Shown in pieces: positions 21,186 to 22,196 of a stretch of DNA of 22,196 bases. The notes beneath the pieces were generated by a model. That model had not been told where the DNA came from and ran no database searches. It saw only the letters and a list, made by a program, of their open reading frames with translations. The stretch's first letter is position 1. The number at the start of each line of letters is the position of its first letter. The translations under genes and the position numbers were made by a program. Source of the DNA: a virus; IMG/VR virus record IMGVR_UViG_3300030085_005115, positions 1-22,196 of that record. One strand, given 5' to 3'.

Positions 21186-22196
21186 TGAATGCACCCATTA
21201 ACCCAAATTACTTTTCAAAGTACGGAAAAGACTTTCAAGAAAAAATATTTCAAGCACTTTTAGATGATCATTCTTGGGCTTCACAAATGATGGAGGTAAT
21301 GAAATACGATTATTTCGAACTTAAATACCTCCAGTTTCTTTGTGACAGATTTTTTAGTTTTCATGAAAAATATAGAAATTTCCCCACACTCCAACTTTTA
21401 GTTTCTATTATCAAGGATGATTTATCTACTGGTGATGATGTTATTCTCCGTGAACAAGTGATAGAATATCTTTCGCGCATGAAAGCAAACCCTAACTTAA
21501 GTGATCTCAAATATGTGAAAGATAAATCATTAGATTTCTGTAAAAAGCAAGCGTTACAGCAAGCATTAGAAGATAGTGTCAAGGCAATTAAATCAGAAAA
21601 TTATGAGTCTGTTCTTAGCATCATGAAAGACGCTGTTTTCAAAGGTAATTCTTCTACTTTAGGCCACAATTTCTTTGAAGATCACGAAGCACGTTTTCAA
21701 CTTATCGATCGTGCCACATGTCCGACAGGCATTAGTCACTTAGATAAAAAAGACGTCTTAAATGGTGGTCTTGGTCGAGGTGAAATTGGTGTAGTTGTGG
21801 CAAATACCGGTGTTGGAAAGTCTCATTATTTAGTTGCTATGGGTGCTGAGGCTTTACGACGAGGAAAAAATGTAGTTCATTATACTTTTGAGTTAACTGA
21901 AACTGCAGTTGGTATAAGATATGACAGTAATTTGTGTAATATTCCATCTTCAAATGTTATTCAAAATAAGGAAAAAATACTCGAAACTTATTCAGATAAT
22001 GACTTTGGAAGGTTGATAATTAAGCAATATCCTACGGGCGCGGCAAGCATCGTAACTATTAGAAATCACCTAGAAAAACTAGCAATGAAAGATTTCAAAC
22101 CGAGCTTACTCGTGATCGATTACGCGGATATTATGCGATCTACACGAACTTACGATTCACTTAGACACGAACTAAAATTAGTATACGAAGAACTTA
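21185..22196 (+). CDS. gp41: Replicative DnaB-type helicase, T4 gp41-like (3' end outside window)
   Basis: 337 complete codons are present. The start ATG at 21185 overlaps the rnh stop (TGATG), with AAGGAA at 21169-21174. Residues 1-155 form the helical N-terminal part that interacts with primase or loader. The RecA-like motor begins near residue 180 (CPTGISHLDKKDVLNGGLGR). Walker A is ANTGVGKSH (206-214, K212 S213), the following strand reads VVHYTFELTE, and Walker B is LLVIDYADIM (308-317, D312). T4 gp41 has 475 aa, so about 140 residues are missing at the right edge. As a hexamer it unwinds the fork and works with gp32 and the lagging-strand machinery. Confidence 0.94.
   Translation, partial: MNAPINPNYFSKYGKDFQEKIFQALLDDHSWASQMMEVMKYDYFELKYLQFLCDRFFSFHEKYRNFPTLQLLVSIIKDDLSTGDDVILREQVIEYLSRMKANPNLSDLKYVKDKSLDFCKKQALQQALEDSVKAIKSENYESVLSIMKDAVFKGNSSTLGHNFFEDHEARFQLIDRATCPTGISHLDKKDVLNGGLGRGEIGVVVANTGVGKSHYLVAMGAEALRRGKNVVHYTFELTETAVGIRYDSNLCNIPSSNVIQNKEKILETYSDNDFGRLIIKQYPTGAASIVTIRNHLEKLAMKDFKPSLLVIDYADIMRSTRTYDSLRHELKLVYEEL

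Noticed and set aside
1-22196. tRNA genes, CRISPR arrays or insertion sequences
   Set aside because: No cloverleaf-like intergenic segment, no regularly spaced repeats and no transposase-like frame was seen; intergenic gaps are all about 100 bases or shorter.

Overview
This window looks like part of the genome of a lytic, T4-like (contractile-tailed) bacteriophage. The DNA is A+T-rich, every supportable gene is on the + strand, and genes abut or overlap by a few bases. Recognisable T4-type functions are the tail sheath (gp18), tail tube (gp19), gp26-like baseplate protein, tape measure, baseplate hub, single-strand binding protein (gp32), UvsX recombinase, Rnh 5' nuclease and gp41 helicase. 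The A+T-rich coding, enlarged sheath and baseplate proteins and an Ala/Gly/Thr-rich sheath insert suggest a marine myovirus. That placement is inference, and the host cannot be named from this window.

Layout. Positions 1-14395 are a virion (tail) module: the 3' part of the sheath gene, tail tube, a strong terminator, a gp26-like zinc-ribbon protein whose C-terminal part lies in the +1 frame, a tape measure, a small acidic ORF, a 1158-aa baseplate/tube-associated protein, a 101-aa LysM-like protein and a 1196-aa hub protein. The two giant genes both start with TTG and overlap their upstream neighbours. Positions 14431-22196 are mainly replication and recombination: a minimal family A DNA polymerase without exonuclease domains, an unknown acidic protein, gp32, a terminator, two related unknown proteins that share a C-terminal tag, then uvsX, rnh and the truncated gp41 helicase, which overlap or touch one another.

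How they work together. The first half builds the contractile tail: hub and tube-initiation proteins form the baseplate, the tape measure sets tube length, and tube and sheath polymerise on it. The second half supplies the replisome and recombination machinery: gp32 coats single strands, UvsX does strand exchange, Rnh removes primers and flaps, and gp41 unwinds the fork. No replicative family B polymerase (gp43) is visible here.

The points most worth a second look are: (1) the 354-aa family A polymerase with Leu at the E. coli Phe762 position and HDS instead of HDE in motif C; (2) a probable +1 frameshift joining gp26 to a conserved-looking C-terminal extension just before the tape measure; (3) six consecutive 7-base units directly upstream of gp32, matching the binding-site size of gp32 and suggesting an autoregulatory operator; (4) two diverged tandem paralogs that end in a nearly identical tag encoded by a perfect 21-bp direct repeat; (5) a promoter/hairpin arrangement at uvsX that would hide the ribosome-binding site only on read-through transcripts.
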